Source: Methylomonas subterranea (lineage in GTDB: Bacteria > Pseudomonadota > Gammaproteobacteria > Methylococcales > Methylomonadaceae). From it: a stretch of 60,133 nt of DNA. The notes below the pieces were generated by a model. It saw only the letters and a list, made by a program, of their open reading frames with translations. It was not told the DNA's origin and searched no databases. Positions 1 through 10,868 of this stretch are shown piece by piece; within the stretch, counting starts at the first letter, position 1, and each line of letters opens with the position of its first letter. The stretch is from positions 1-60,133 of the forward strand of contig NZ_JANIBJ010000028.1 of NCBI RefSeq assembly GCF_024505185.1, in the 5' to 3' direction. The translations under genes were made by a program, and so were the position numbers.

Positions 1-77
1 TTTTAGATGGGCTTTTTTTTTGTCTTAACCCTCAGAGGGGTATGTTTTCTTTGTGTTATTTTTGAGGCGATGGATTC

Positions 78-800
78 ATGAAAAAACTGTTTAACAAAAG
101 CACTGTGACCAACCTTATTGCGCTATTGATTATCGTAACCGGCTATCTTTGCCCTATTTATGCCGACCTTACCAAGGCAATCGGTTTTTTTGCTTTTTCG
201 GGCGCAATCACTAACTGGTTGGCTATACATATGCTGTTTGAAAAAGTACCCTTTCTGTATGGTTCCGGCATAGTACCAGCCCGGTTTGAAGAGTTTAAAA
301 CGTCGATTAAAGCGTTAATGATGGAGCAGTTTTTTACCGTCGAAAACATTGAACACTTTATAGAAAAACAAGAGCAGGAGGGCGGAAAGGTTTTAAATAT
401 TGCCCCTCTGTTGGATGCAGTCGATTATGACAAGGTATACGAAGGCTTGGTGTCGTCAATCATGGGGTCTTCATTTGGCGGCATGTTGATGATGATGGGT
501 GGCGAAGAGGCCTTGTTACCCCTCAAGGAGCCGTTTGTTGGAAAGATGCGAAACACCTTGCATGATATGGTCGAGTCCGATCGATTCAAACATGCCCTCC
601 AGCAAGGTTTGAATGCGCATAAGATTGGCGAAAATCTGACCGGGAAGATCGAAGATGTGATAGACAAACGGTTAAGTGAATTGACTCCGCAAATGGTTAA
701 GGAAATCGTGCAAAGTATTATTAAAACCCACTTGGGTTGGTTGGTGGTTTGGGGTGGCGTGTTTGGTGGAATGTTGGGCGCGGTGTTTGGGTTTGCCTGA
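78..800 (+). CDS. DUF445 family membrane protein
   Basis: A 240-residue protein with a hydrophobic N-terminal segment (about residues 12-50), a long polar middle section, and a C-terminal membrane anchor rich in Gly and Val (about 217-240). The stretch around GAITNWLAIHMLF near residue 42 is the hallmark of the DUF445 family, whose biochemical role is not established. The C-terminal hydrophobic hairpin is also typical of the family. A purine-rich GAGGCGATGG lies just upstream of the ATG. The next gene starts 8 bases after the stop, so the two are probably cotranscribed. Family call is firm; function unknown. Confidence 0.85.
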   Translation: MKKLFNKSTVTNLIALLIIVTGYLCPIYADLTKAIGFFAFSGAITNWLAIHMLFEKVPFLYGSGIVPARFEEFKTSIKALMMEQFFTVENIEHFIEKQEQEGGKVLNIAPLLDAVDYDKVYEGLVSSIMGSSFGGMLMMMGGEEALLPLKEPFVGKMRNTLHDMVESDRFKHALQQGLNAHKIGENLTGKIEDVIDKRLSELTPQMVKEIVQSIIKTHLGWLVVWGGVFGGMLGAVFGFA

Positions 801-808
801 AATTTATT

Positions 809-1582
809 ATGAATGCGGTTGATCTGGCTTTTGAAACCCATGGCGATGAAAACAATAGTCCGTTAATTATTCTGCATGGTTTTTTGGCATCTTCGCGAAA
901 CTGGCGCGGCATAGCCAAACGGCTTGCGGAACATCATTTTGTTTATGTGCTGGATATGCGCAATCACGGCGGCTCTCCTCATGATGAACAAATGGATTAT
1001 CCATTGATGGCGTATGACGTAATCTGTTTTATGGATAAGATGGGCATTGGAAGTGCGCATTTGCTTGGGCATAGCATGGGCGGCAAAATTGCTATGTGGA
1101 TTGCCTTGCATTATCCGGAGAGAATTAAACAACTGGTGGTGGTTGATATTGCACCGGTTAATTATGAACATAGCTTTGCGCCCATGATTTATGCGCTCAG
1201 GCAATTGCCTTTGGATCGTATCAGCAATCGAAAAGATGCCGAACAGTTTTTGGCGACGGCAATTCCGGACATGGGGTTCCGCCAGTTTTTATTGCAAAAT
1301 TTGTTGCTTAAGGACAGCGCTTACTTTTGGCGTATCAACCTCGATTATATTGATCGATGCGCACACCACATCGTTGCTTTTCCGCAACCGGAAAATCAAG
1401 CCTTTAATAACACGGCATTGTTTGTTGCTGGTGAGCGGTCGACTTATATTGAGCCTACCGCAGTCATAAAATTCTTTCCCTCTGCTGAATTTGTTGAAAT
1501 CGCGGATACGGGACATTGGTTATACGTTGAAGCGCCCGACCAGTTCTGCAGACTGGTCGCTGAATGGTTGGCCCGATCTTAA
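809..1582 (+). CDS. alpha/beta-hydrolase, YbfF-like esterase
   Basis: About 257 residues with an alpha/beta-hydrolase fold. The oxyanion-hole HGF lies near residues 23-25, the nucleophile elbow GHSMGG near 87-92 (Ser89), and a C-terminal catalytic His sits in DTGHWLYVE. The LDMRNHGGSPH stretch is typical of YbfF-type acyl-ester hydrolases. The reading frame is open further upstream to 737, but that extension is a Trp/Gly/Val-rich shadow of the preceding gene. The ATG at 809, 8 bases after the preceding stop, is the sensible start. Substrate unknown; probably a cytosolic thioesterase or esterase. Confidence 0.85.
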   Translation: MNAVDLAFETHGDENNSPLIILHGFLASSRNWRGIAKRLAEHHFVYVLDMRNHGGSPHDEQMDYPLMAYDVICFMDKMGIGSAHLLGHSMGGKIAMWIALHYPERIKQLVVVDIAPVNYEHSFAPMIYALRQLPLDRISNRKDAEQFLATAIPDMGFRQFLLQNLLLKDSAYFWRINLDYIDRCAHHIVAFPQPENQAFNNTALFVAGERSTYIEPTAVIKFFPSAEFVEIADTGHWLYVEAPDQFCRLVAEWLARS

Positions 1583-1667
1583 AATAAGCTCTTTTTTGGC
1601 CCTTGGTACACTAGAAAGCCCGGCATAAACCATTAAGCTAAATCCAGCTTAACTATCTTTCCGGTGT

Positions 1668-1931
1668 ATGGGTGTAATGTGGATGGCTGAACAATCAAGG
1701 CAGCAGTTAAAGGCCGGAGTATCCGGCAGGGTGGAGCTATCGTTTCAAGAACTATTGTTGAGTGGGCAAGCAGAAGGGGCGGATGAATATTTGTCGCTGT
1801 CGATAAGCGTGCGTGGGGAATTCATTCGAATCCAGATGACAACTATCGATGCTCGCCCCATGACGTATACGGCAATCATTCCCAAAATAAGTAAAATCGA
1901 CTTGAATTCCTTATTGTTTTTGGCTCAATAG
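1668..1931 (+). CDS. small hypothetical protein
   Basis: An 87-residue open frame. ATG codons at 1668, 1677 and 1683 are possible starts, and none has a strong ribosome-binding site. After residue 18 the sequence alternates hydrophobic and polar residues (VELSFQELLL, LSLSISVRG), which suggests a compact beta-rich domain, and there is no signal peptide. I do not recognise the family. It sits alone between the esterase and phosphofructokinase genes on the same strand. It could be real but unnamed, or chance. Confidence 0.45.
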   Translation: MGVMWMAEQSRQQLKAGVSGRVELSFQELLLSGQAEGADEYLSLSISVRGEFIRIQMTTIDARPMTYTAIIPKISKIDLNSLLFLAQ

Positions 1932-2094
1932 CGATTGGATTCAGACACCCTCCATCGATATCGGGAACTCAAAAAATCTTGGCCTGTGGTAAAATTACAG
2001 GTTAACAGCCGCTATTCCTCAACTCTTGTCCGGAACCGGCTAATTACGATGTTTGCGTGCTATCACTGGTTCTTTGTTAACTTTAAAAAAATAA

Positions 2095-3330
2095 ATGCTC
2101 ATGAATAAACCTAAAAAAGTTGCAATTCTTACCGCGGGCGGATTGGCGCCTTGTTTGAACTCCGCGGTCGGCAGTCTGATTGAACGGTACACAGAGATCG
2201 ATCCCAGTATTGAGATCATCTGCTATCGTGGCGGTTATAAGGGCCTGCTGTTGGGTGATTATTATCCGGTAACGGCGGAAGTACGACAAAATGCCGGTTT
2301 ATTGCAACGTTTTGGCGGTTCCGTGATCGGCAATAGCCGCGTCAAATTGACTAACGTGAAAGACTGCGTCAAACGCGGATTGGTTAAAGAAGGCGAGGAT
2401 CCGCAAAAAGTGGCGGCCGATCAATTGGTTAAAGACGGCGTCGACATTCTGCATACCATAGGTGGCGACGACACGAATACCGCCGCAGCCGACTTGGCGG
2501 CTTTTTTGGCCGGAAACAATTACGGCCTGACGGTAATCGGTTTGCCAAAAACCGTGGATAACGATGTATTCCCTATCAAGCAATCCCTGGGGGCCTGGAC
2601 TGCCGCAGAGCAAGGCGCGCGTTATTTTTGGAACGTGGTGGCCGAAAACAACTCCAACCCACGCATGTTGATCGTGCACGAAGTGATGGGCCGCAACTGC
2701 GGTTGGCTGACAGCCGCTACCGCCCAGGAATATCGCAAGTTACTGGATCGGGCTGAATGGTTGCCTGAACTGGGTCTGTCGCGAGCATCCTATGAAGTCC
2801 ACGCCGTATTCGTACCGGAAATGGCGATTGATCTGGAAGCGGAAGCAAAACGGCTGCGCGAAGTGATGGATAAAGTCGACTGCGTCAACATATTTGTATC
2901 CGAAGGAGCTGGCGTGGAAGCCATCGTCGCGGAAATGCAGGCCAAAGGCCAGGAAGTGCCGCGCGACGCATTCGGGCACATCAAACTGGATGCGGTCAAT
3001 CCGGGCAAATGGTTCGGCGAACAGTTCGCGCAAATGATAGGCGCGGAGAAAACCCTGGTACAGAAATCCGGCTATTTCGCCCGCGCCGCGGCTGCGAATG
3101 TGGACGACATGCGCTTGATCAAATCCTGTGCCGATCTGGCCGTGGAGTGTGCGTTCCGTCGCGAATCCGGCGTCATGGGGCATGATGAAGACAACGGCAA
3201 TGTGTTGCGCGCGATCGAGTTTCCGCGCATCAAGGGTGGCAAGCCGTTCAATATCGATAGCGATTGGTTCACCGAAACTTTAGCCGCAATAGGGCAGAGC
3301 AAGGGCGCTAAAGTGGACGTAAGCCACTAA
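2095..3330 (+). CDS. pfp: pyrophosphate-dependent 6-phosphofructokinase
   Basis: A 411-residue PfkA-superfamily enzyme that phosphorylates fructose 6-phosphate with pyrophosphate, reversibly. The phosphate-donor loop reads GGDD (residues 123-126), where ATP-dependent enzymes have GGDGS. The catalytic motif is PKTVDND (151-157) rather than PGTIDND. Both substitutions are classic markers of PPi use. MGRNCGW near 200 is the substrate-binding motif. ATGs at 2095 and 2101 are both possible starts. A GC-rich hairpin with a T tract follows the stop. PPi-dependent enzymes are characteristic of methanotroph sugar-phosphate metabolism, where the enzyme also acts on related sugar phosphates (established for the group, inferred here). 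Confidence 0.95.
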   Translation: MLMNKPKKVAILTAGGLAPCLNSAVGSLIERYTEIDPSIEIICYRGGYKGLLLGDYYPVTAEVRQNAGLLQRFGGSVIGNSRVKLTNVKDCVKRGLVKEGEDPQKVAADQLVKDGVDILHTIGGDDTNTAAADLAAFLAGNNYGLTVIGLPKTVDNDVFPIKQSLGAWTAAEQGARYFWNVVAENNSNPRMLIVHEVMGRNCGWLTAATAQEYRKLLDRAEWLPELGLSRASYEVHAVFVPEMAIDLEAEAKRLREVMDKVDCVNIFVSEGAGVEAIVAEMQAKGQEVPRDAFGHIKLDAVNPGKWFGEQFAQMIGAEKTLVQKSGYFARAAAANVDDMRLIKSCADLAVECAFRRESGVMGHDEDNGNVLRAIEFPRIKGGKPFNIDSDWFTETLAAIGQSKGAKVDVSH

Positions 3331-3344
3331 AGTTGAATTGAGGA

Positions 3345-3366
3345 GGGGCGATTAACCGCCCCTTTT
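3345..3366 (+). terminator. rho-independent terminator after pfp
   Basis: GGGGCG (3345-3350) pairs with CGCCCC (3357-3362) around a six-base loop and is followed by TTTT. It lies 15 bases after the pfp stop and is placed to end that transcript. The next gene is on the opposite strand. Confidence 0.75.
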
Positions 3367-3397
3367 AACTCTTTTGATAATTGCCCCCAGCCTGTCG

Positions 3398-3865
3398 CTA
3401 TAATCCCAGTTCGCTCAATCCGGGATGTTCGTCCGGTCGCCGGCCCAGCGGCCAATGAAATAAACGATCGGCGGCCTGGATGGGTAAATCATTGATGCTG
3501 GCAAAACGCCTTTGCATCAAGCCGAATTCATTAAACTCCCAATTCTCGTTACCGTAACTGCGAAACCAGTTGCCGGCATCGTCATGCCACTCGTAAGCAA
3601 AACGCACGGCTATACGGTGGCCGGTCACCGCCCATAATTGCTTGATTAAACGGTAATCCAGTTCTTTTGCCCATTTTCGTTGCAGAAACGCATGGACCTG
3701 CTCTCGCCCTCGCGGAAATTCAGCGCGATTACGCCAGATGGTATCCTCCGTATATACCTGCACCACGCGATCGGGGTCGCGGCTGTTCCAGGCGTCTTCC
3801 GCCATGCGCACCTTTTGAGCGGCGGTTTGTTCGGTAAAAGGGGGCAGGGGTGGTTTGGTTTCCAT
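3398..3865 (-). CDS. NTF2-like DUF1348 family protein
   Basis: About 155 residues of the SnoaL/NTF2-like fold. [20 protein letters not shown], then [11 protein letters not shown], then the aromatic strand [24 protein letters not shown] are typical of the DUF1348 group. The function of the group is not known; it is often seen near stress or detoxification regulators. The frame extends upstream to 3946, but the ATG at 3865 has a good CCGGGAG ribosome-binding site and starts where the family normally starts. It diverges from a TetR regulator across a region holding two near-identical palindromes, so that regulator probably represses it. Confidence 0.85.
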   Translation of the reverse strand: METKPPLPPFTEQTAAQKVRMAEDAWNSRDPDRVVQVYTEDTIWRNRAEFPRGREQVHAFLQRKWAKELDYRLIKQLWAVTGHRIAVRFAYEWHDDAGNWFRSYGNENWEFNEFGLMQRRFASINDLPIQAADRLFHWPLGRRPDEHPGLSELGL

Positions 3866-3909
3866 GGTTTTCTCCCGGAGTTGCGATGAAGGGGCGGTAA
3901 TTAAACGCA

Positions 3910-3929
3910 TGTAGACAAATCTGTCTACA
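3910..3929. promoter_or_regulatory. TetR-type operator 1
   Basis: Perfect inverted repeat TGTAGACA-N4-TGTCTACA between the divergent NTF2-like and TetR genes. Its core AGACA-N4-TGTCT recurs in a second palindrome 38 bases away, as expected for paired repressor sites. Confidence 0.75.
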
Positions 3930-3950
3930 TAGGGTGATGGTAGCAATGGC

Positions 3951-3964
3951 AGACAGTTCTGTCT
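3951..3964. promoter_or_regulatory. TetR-type operator 2
   Basis: Palindrome AGACAG-TT-CTGTCT that ends 12 bases before the TetR start codon. It matches the core of the upstream palindrome (AGACAnnnCTGTCT). It probably mediates autorepression by the adjacent regulator. Confidence 0.7.
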
Positions 3965-3976
3965 ACAATCCGCCGC

Positions 3977-4570
3977 ATGGCTTCGACGACAACTCTTGTG
4001 GATAAACCTCCGCGCGAACGCATATTATCGACCGCGCATGACCTGTTTTACAGAGACGGCATACGCGCGACCGGCATCGATAAAGTGATTGCCGAAGCAG
4101 GCGTCAGCAAGGTTACGTTTTATCGGTGTTTTCCCAGCAAGAACGCCTTGATTCTGGCGTTTTTGGATTACAGGCATGCGCTTTGGATCGGTTGGTTTGA
4201 AGATGCGCTGCGGCGCCAGTCAGACCGCAAGGCAAAGGGGTTGATGTGTTTGCTTCCCGTGCTGGAAGAATGGTTCGGCAATCCGCTGTTTCGGGGGTGT
4301 GCGTTTATCAATACCGTTGCGGAATTTGGCGACAGTTTCCCGGAAGCGCTGGCGGCATGCCGCAGTCACAAACAGGATATGGTCGGTATCATTGCCGGGC
4401 TGTTACCTGCCGGCGAGCTGCGGTTTTCGCTGGCGAGCGCAGCGGCTGTCGCGGTAGATGGAGCCATAGTCGTGGCGCAGTTCGAACTGCAAACGTCCTC
4501 CGCAAAAACCGCGCTAGCGGGGCTGGAGCTGATTTTGTCAGGGCTCCATAAAATCGGGTCGGCGGGTTAG
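3977..4570 (+). CDS. TetR/AcrR family transcriptional regulator
   Basis: A 197-residue one-component regulator. The N-terminal helix-turn-helix spans roughly residues 15-60 ([16 protein letters not shown], then [18 protein letters not shown]), which is the signature layout of TetR proteins. The C-terminal ligand-binding part (about 70-197) is alanine- and leucine-rich and carries a cysteine at the FRGCAF motif seen in the TetR_C 33-type subgroup. It is divergent from an NTF2-like gene, with two matching palindromes between them. It is likely an autoregulated local repressor; its ligand is unknown. Confidence 0.9.
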   Translation: MASTTTLVDKPPRERILSTAHDLFYRDGIRATGIDKVIAEAGVSKVTFYRCFPSKNALILAFLDYRHALWIGWFEDALRRQSDRKAKGLMCLLPVLEEWFGNPLFRGCAFINTVAEFGDSFPEALAACRSHKQDMVGIIAGLLPAGELRFSLASAAAVAVDGAIVVAQFELQTSSAKTALAGLELILSGLHKIGSAG

Positions 4571-4571
4571 A

Positions 4572-7253
4572 TCATTTGATCCTCCGCATTAACCATTTTT
4601 CGCAGCCGATCGTAAAGTAAACAGTCAGTCCGGCCGCCATAATCAATATCCACTCATCCGGACCGATGGCCTCGCTGCCGAACAGGGCTTGCATCGGCGG
4701 CCAGTAGGTAAATAGCATCTGCAACATTACCATGCCAAGCACTCCAAAAATGACCCATGGATTGGAAAATAAACCAACTTTAAACATCGAATGGCTCAAT
4801 GAGCGGCAATTGAATAAATAAAACAGTTCGCAACAGACGAATACATTGACCGACACCGTGCGGGCTTTGGCTAACGACTCGGCATGCGATAATTCCCAGG
4901 CAAACAGGCCGAACGCGCTCGCCAACAATAAACCACCCACCAGACAAATCCGGAATACCAGATGCTTGGTCAAGATGGGCTGGGTCGGATTGCGCGGCTG
5001 TCTGTCCATCAAACCGGGTTCCTTGGGTTCGAATGCCAGCATCAGGCCTAGCAATACGGCGGTCGTCATGTTGATCCATAAAATTTGTACCGGTGTGATG
5101 GGTAGGGCGGCGTCGGCGAATACCGCCGTGGTAATCACCAAGCCCTCGCCCAGGTTGGTCGGTAAAGTCCAGACGATGAATTTCACCAAATTGTCGAATA
5201 CGCCGCGACCTTCCTCCACCGCCGCTTCAATAGTGGCGAAATTATCGTCGGTGAGTATCATCGCCGCCGCTTCCTTGGCGACTTCGGTTCCGCCCATACC
5301 CATTGATACGCCGATATTGGCTTGCCGCAGCGCGGGAGCGTCGTTGACGCCGTCACCGGTCATTGCCACCACGTGGCCCTTGGTTTGCAGGGCTTTCACC
5401 AACAGAAGCTTCTGTTCCGGGCCGATGCGGGCGTAGACTGAACATTGTTCCATCAGATCGGGATATTCGCTTTCGGCTATTGTTTGCAACTCGGCCCCGC
5501 TGACGGTGCGTTCGGTGTGGCGCATGCCAAGTTGACGGGCGATGGAGAGGGCGGTGATCGGATGGTCGCCGGTAATCATTTTGACCTCGATGCCGGCGCG
5601 GTAACAAGCGGCGATGGAAGCGGCGGCCTCCGGCCTAGGTGGATCCATCATGGCTTGTAAACCCAGGAAGCTTAATCCGCCCAAAATCTCGTCATGCTGG
5701 ACGGCATTGTCCTGGTGGTCGCCTCTGGCAAAAGCCAGGACCCGGAGGCCACGCGCCGCCAGTTGTTCAGCTTGACGCAGTAATTGTGCCTTGTCCAAGG
5801 CAACCGGCCGCAGTTGCTGGTCGAAAGCGTTGTCGCAACGCCGCAACAGGCTTTCCAGCGAGCCTTTCAGATAAACGTGGCGCGCATCCCTGCCAAGGTT
5901 GTGATGGAGCGTTGCCATGTATTGATACTGCGATTCGAATGGAATGGCATCCAGTCTCGGTTGGGCGGTGCTGACGGCCAGTTGATGCAAGCCGGCTTTA
6001 TGGGCGGCCACTATTAACGCGCCCTCGGTTGGATCGCCTTCTATGCGCCAGTCATCGAAATCGGCGATTAGCCTGGCGTCGTTACAGAGCAGGCCGGCTT
6101 TTAGGCATTCCAACAAGGCCGGGTTTGTGTTGGGGTCTATCGTTTTATCGCGAAGGATGAAGCGGCCCTCGGGGGTATAACCATTGCCACTGATTTCAAA
6201 CAGGTCTCCGCCGGCATGGATTGCTGTCACCGTCATTTGATTTTGGGTCAAGGTGCCGGTTTTATCGGAGCAAATGACCGTAGTGCTGCCTAGGGTTTCC
6301 ACGGCCGGTAATTTGCGAATGATGGCATTGCGTTTTGCCATGCGCGATACCCCAATGGCGAGGGTAATGGTAATCGCGGCTGGCAGGCCTTCCGGAATGG
6401 CGCCAACAGCCAAGGCCACCGAAGCCATGAACATATCCAGCATGGAATGTCCGCGCCATACGCCAACGGCAAAGGTCAATACCGCGCACGCGATGATGAT
6501 CCACAGCAATAGCCGGCTGAATTGGCTTATTTTACGGGTAAGGGGGGTTTCCAACTCGGTGGCGCCGGCTATCATGCGATTGATCAAGCCTATTTCCGTG
6601 CGATCGCCGGTTTCCACGACCATGCCGATGCCGCTACCGTAGGTTACCAAAGTCGACGAATAGGCCATGTTGCTTCTATCCGCCAGTACAGTGGTAGCGG
6701 GTAGTATGCCGGGGTGCTTTTCCACCGGTAGCGATTCTCCGGTCATGATGGATTCGTCGATTTGCAATTCGCGAACCCGCAAAATGCGGATGTCGGCCGG
6801 CACTTTGTCGCCGGATTGCAAAAACACCAAATCACCCGGCACCAGTTCGCTGGCGGACAATTGTCGGCGATGGCCGTCGCGTAAGGCATTACAACTGATG
6901 TTGAAGGCTTGTGCCAATGCGTTGATGGCTTTCAAGGCATTGGCTTCCTGAATGAAACCGATGACCGCATTGACCAGCACCACGCCGAAGATGACGCTGC
7001 TATCGACCCATTCTTCCAAAAATGCCGTGATTCCGCCGGACAGCAGCAGTATGTAAACGAGCGCCTGGTTGAATTGCGACAGAAACAGGTGTAGGGGGTT
7101 TTTGCCCTTGCGCGCGGTTAGCCGGTTGGGGCCGTATTCGCTCAAGCGCCTTTGCGCTTCCGTTTCGCTTAATCCCCGGTGGATATCGAGGCCAAAATCG
7201 CTCAATAGCGCTTCGGCGGGTTTAGCATGCCAGTCTGCGTTCGATGGATTCAT
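4572..7253 (-). CDS. P-type cation-transporting ATPase (P2-type)
   Basis: An 893-residue ion pump with the full P-type layout: N-terminal cation-ATPase domain (about 8-75), actuator motif TGES (171-174), the transmembrane PEGLP motif (287-291), the phosphorylated Asp330 in DKTGTLT, the hinge TGDGVNDAP near residue 610, and C-terminal membrane helices. PEGLP and the overall length place it with the SERCA/PMCA-like P2 group that moves Ca2+, Mn2+ or Na+/K+; the ion cannot be fixed from sequence alone. It converges tail-to-tail with the TetR gene, with one base between the stops. No accessory gene is adjacent. Confidence 0.9.
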   Translation of the reverse strand: MNPSNADWHAKPAEALLSDFGLDIHRGLSETEAQRRLSEYGPNRLTARKGKNPLHLFLSQFNQALVYILLLSGGITAFLEEWVDSSVIFGVVLVNAVIGFIQEANALKAINALAQAFNISCNALRDGHRRQLSASELVPGDLVFLQSGDKVPADIRILRVRELQIDESIMTGESLPVEKHPGILPATTVLADRSNMAYSSTLVTYGSGIGMVVETGDRTEIGLINRMIAGATELETPLTRKISQFSRLLLWIIIACAVLTFAVGVWRGHSMLDMFMASVALAVGAIPEGLPAAITITLAIGVSRMAKRNAIIRKLPAVETLGSTTVICSDKTGTLTQNQMTVTAIHAGGDLFEISGNGYTPEGRFILRDKTIDPNTNPALLECLKAGLLCNDARLIADFDDWRIEGDPTEGALIVAAHKAGLHQLAVSTAQPRLDAIPFESQYQYMATLHHNLGRDARHVYLKGSLESLLRRCDNAFDQQLRPVALDKAQLLRQAEQLAARGLRVLAFARGDHQDNAVQHDEILGGLSFLGLQAMMDPPRPEAAASIAACYRAGIEVKMITGDHPITALSIARQLGMRHTERTVSGAELQTIAESEYPDLMEQCSVYARIGPEQKLLLVKALQTKGHVVAMTGDGVNDAPALRQANIGVSMGMGGTEVAKEAAAMILTDDNFATIEAAVEEGRGVFDNLVKFIVWTLPTNLGEGLVITTAVFADAALPITPVQILWINMTTAVLLGLMLAFEPKEPGLMDRQPRNPTQPILTKHLVFRICLVGGLLLASAFGLFAWELSHAESLAKARTVSVNVFVCCELFYLFNCRSLSHSMFKVGLFSNPWVIFGVLGMVMLQMLFTYWPPMQALFGSEAIGPDEWILIMAAGLTVYFTIGCEKWLMRRIK

Positions 7254-7444
7254 TGGGGGAGTTCCTTAATGGGTGGAATTTATTGCTTGAATAGGTTGGC
7301 CGAGTCTGTTTGCGGGACTTAACAGGGGATAAACGATTTTGAAGCCAAATTTTACGCTTGTTCCTCATTCCGGATGGGGTTATATTCCGCGACGGGCTCA
7401 AGGCCTTATTTTAATAAAACAAAAATAACAAACTGGAGGGGACT

Positions 7445-7651
7445 ATGGGTACAGTGATCGAAATTGGGTTTTTAATGTTGGTAATAGCCTGCTTTGCTTT
7501 TGCACCGCTGGCTTATTTCATTTACATGTATACAATGAGAAACGGCGAACCGTTCGGCGATATCGAACCGCATGGCGACAGCGAATCGGCGGTGTTGAAT
7601 ATGACCGCAAAAGTGATCGATAAGATCAAGACCGTGATAGCCAAAAAATAA
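7445..7651 (+). CDS. small single-span membrane protein
   Basis: A 68-residue protein preceded by a strong GGAGG ribosome-binding site, which argues that it is a real gene. Residues 5-30 form one hydrophobic span ending in aromatic residues (FIYMYTM), followed by a short acidic segment and a basic amphipathic tail (VIDKIKTVIAKK). I do not recognise a family. It stands alone, with a hairpin terminator just downstream that it shares with the convergent moeB. Confidence 0.65.
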   Translation: MGTVIEIGFLMLVIACFAFAPLAYFIYMYTMRNGEPFGDIEPHGDSESAVLNMTAKVIDKIKTVIAKK

Positions 7652-7672
7652 TCGTTAGTCTTTATTACGCCG

Positions 7673-7698
7673 AAAAGCCGGGTAAATCCCGGTTTTTT
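7673..7698. terminator. bidirectional terminator between the small membrane protein gene and moeB
   Basis: AAAAGCCGGG-taaat-CCCGGTTTTTT forms a hairpin with an A tract on one side and a T tract on the other. It is placed between two convergent genes and can serve both. Confidence 0.7.
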
Positions 7699-7702
7699 GC
7701 GT

Positions 7703-8455
7703 TTAGGCAGTCGTTACGCCGCAAGTCGGGCAGGCCGGATTTTTTTTCAGTCGCAGCGTTTGCCATTCCATGCCCAGGCCATCCAGAATCAGCAGGCGGC
7801 CGGTCAAACATTCTCCCGCATTCATGATCAGCTTCATGGCTTCCAGGGCTTGAATGCTGCCGATTACTCCGGTAAGGGGAGCGATGACGCCATTGCGGGC
7901 GCAATTTTGTAATTCTTCGCCGTCGCTTTGATATAAGCAATTGTAACAAGGGCTATCGTTCCGGCCCGGCGTAAACACGCTGATCTGTCCCTCGAAGCGA
8001 ATTGCCGCGCCGGATACCAATGCCGTGTGGTGGGCCACGCAAGCCCGGTTGACTGCAAAGCGCGTGGCGAAATTGTCGCTGCAATCCAAGACCACATCGG
8101 CGTCGGCCACTTCCCGATCCAGCAGATCGTCCTGTAAGCGGGCCTTGCGAGGGAGTACCCGAACGTCCGGGTTGATATTTTTCAGGGTATTGAGGGTTGA
8201 AATGACTTTATCCAGCCCTATATCCGCGCTGCCATGAGCAATCTGACGTTGCAAGTTGGTTAAATCGACCCTGTCGTCATCGTAGATTGTGATCTGTCCA
8301 ACGCCGGCCGCGGCAAGATACATCGCGGCGGGCGAACCAAGGCCGCCGGCACCGACTATCAATATTTTGGCTGCCAGCAGTTTTTGCTGTCCGGTAATGT
8401 CGACTTGCGGCAGCATGATCTGACGGCTGTAACGGAGTAATTGTTGGTCGTTCAT
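7703..8455 (-). CDS. moeB: MoeB/ThiF-type molybdopterin-synthase adenylyltransferase
   Basis: A 250-residue E1-like enzyme that adenylates the C-terminal glycine of the sulfur carrier MoaD in molybdopterin synthesis. Visible features are the nucleotide-binding loop GAGGLGSPAA near residue 38, the LQRQIAH motif, the LDCSDNFATR motif near 127, and two CxxC pairs for structural zinc (CYNC and CPTCG). The frame runs upstream to 8542, but the ATG at 8455 (MNDQQLLRYSRQI) matches the usual start of the family. The gene is divergent from groES. A ThiF role in thiazole synthesis is the alternative. Confidence 0.88.
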   Translation of the reverse strand: MNDQQLLRYSRQIMLPQVDITGQQKLLAAKILIVGAGGLGSPAAMYLAAAGVGQITIYDDDRVDLTNLQRQIAHGSADIGLDKVISTLNTLKNINPDVRVLPRKARLQDDLLDREVADADVVLDCSDNFATRFAVNRACVAHHTALVSGAAIRFEGQISVFTPGRNDSPCYNCLYQSDGEELQNCARNGVIAPLTGVIGSIQALEAMKLIMNAGECLTGRLLILDGLGMEWQTLRLKKNPACPTCGVTTA

Positions 8456-8499
8456 GATGAATACGGCTGATGAATGAGGCGCGAATAATGCCAAAGAGC

Positions 8500-8527
8500 T
8501 TGACAGAGTGCAAAAGCTGGATATTAT
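8500..8527 (+). promoter_or_regulatory. sigma70 promoter of groES-groEL
   Basis: TTGACA (8500-8505), a 16-base spacer, then TATTAT (8522-8527). The CIRCE operator begins at the last base of the -10 box, so repressor binding would occlude the start site. Confidence 0.85.
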
Positions 8528-8553
8528 TAGCACTCGTTGCAAGAGAGTGCTAA
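8527..8553. promoter_or_regulatory. CIRCE operator (HrcA site)
   Basis: TTAGCACTC-N9-GAGTGCTAA, a perfect match to the CIRCE consensus bound by the heat-shock repressor HrcA. It overlaps the transcription start region of groESL. Confidence 0.95.
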
Positions 8554-8599
8554 TAGTTTAGTTTGATCTTTAACTTTTAACCCATATAAGGAGACATTG

Positions 8600-8887
8600 A
8601 TGAAAATTCGTCCGTTACATGACCGCGTTGTCGTAAAACGTGTGGAAGAAGAAACCAAAACCGCCGGCGGTATCGTATTGCCGGGTTCCGCGGCGGAAAA
8701 GCCCAGCGAAGGCGAAGTATTGGCGGTGGGTTCAGGTAAAGCGCTGGACAACGGTCAAGTGCGCGCCCTGGAAGTTAAAGTCGGCGATAAAGTACTGTTC
8801 GGCAAATATTCCGGCACTGAAGTCAAAGTCGATGGCGAGCAATACATCGTCATGCGTGAAGAAGACATCATGGGCATCTTGGGTTAA
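8600..8887 (+). CDS. groES: co-chaperonin GroES
   Basis: A 95-residue GroES that caps the GroEL barrel. It starts [13 protein letters not shown], the conserved N-terminus, followed by the mobile loop [18 protein letters not shown] and the C-terminal strand [13 protein letters not shown]. An in-frame TTG lies directly before the ATG at 8600, but AAGGAGA upstream fits the ATG. groEL follows after 49 bases. The operon sits behind a sigma70 promoter and a CIRCE element. Confidence 0.97.
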   Translation: MKIRPLHDRVVVKRVEEETKTAGGIVLPGSAAEKPSEGEVLAVGSGKALDNGQVRALEVKVGDKVLFGKYSGTEVKVDGEQYIVMREEDIMGILG

Positions 8888-8933
8888 TCCCAACCAATTG
8901 TTTATCAATTCGTTAATAGATTTAGGAATATAA

Positions 8934-10577
<1,644 letters not shown>

Positions 10578-10603
10578 TCGCCGCTTAGGGCTCCCAAGTC
10601 CAT

Positions 10604-10637
10604 AAAGCCTCGGTATCCCTTGGGTGCCGGGGCTTTT
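10604..10637 (+). terminator. rho-independent terminator of groESL
   Basis: AAAGCCTCGGTATCC pairs with GGGTGCCGGGGCTTT around a short loop and runs into a T tract. It lies 26 bases after the groEL stop. Confidence 0.88.
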
Positions 10638-10868
10638 TTATGCATGATGTTGTGGAAAATGCCCCGGGTTTACGCAAGGTCCCGCTGGGAACGGACGGCG
10701 TCGGCATCAAGCCTGAGTTTAAAAACTTGCTGCCTGACTCGGCGTTTGAGACACTGCGGGTAATTGTTTTTGCAATTCCGGCGGCGCGAGGGCAATTTCC
10801 GCCGCCGCTTCTTGGAATAACCGTTGCCGAGCGGCTTTTTGGGTTAAATCATTGCTTCGTATTTTGTC

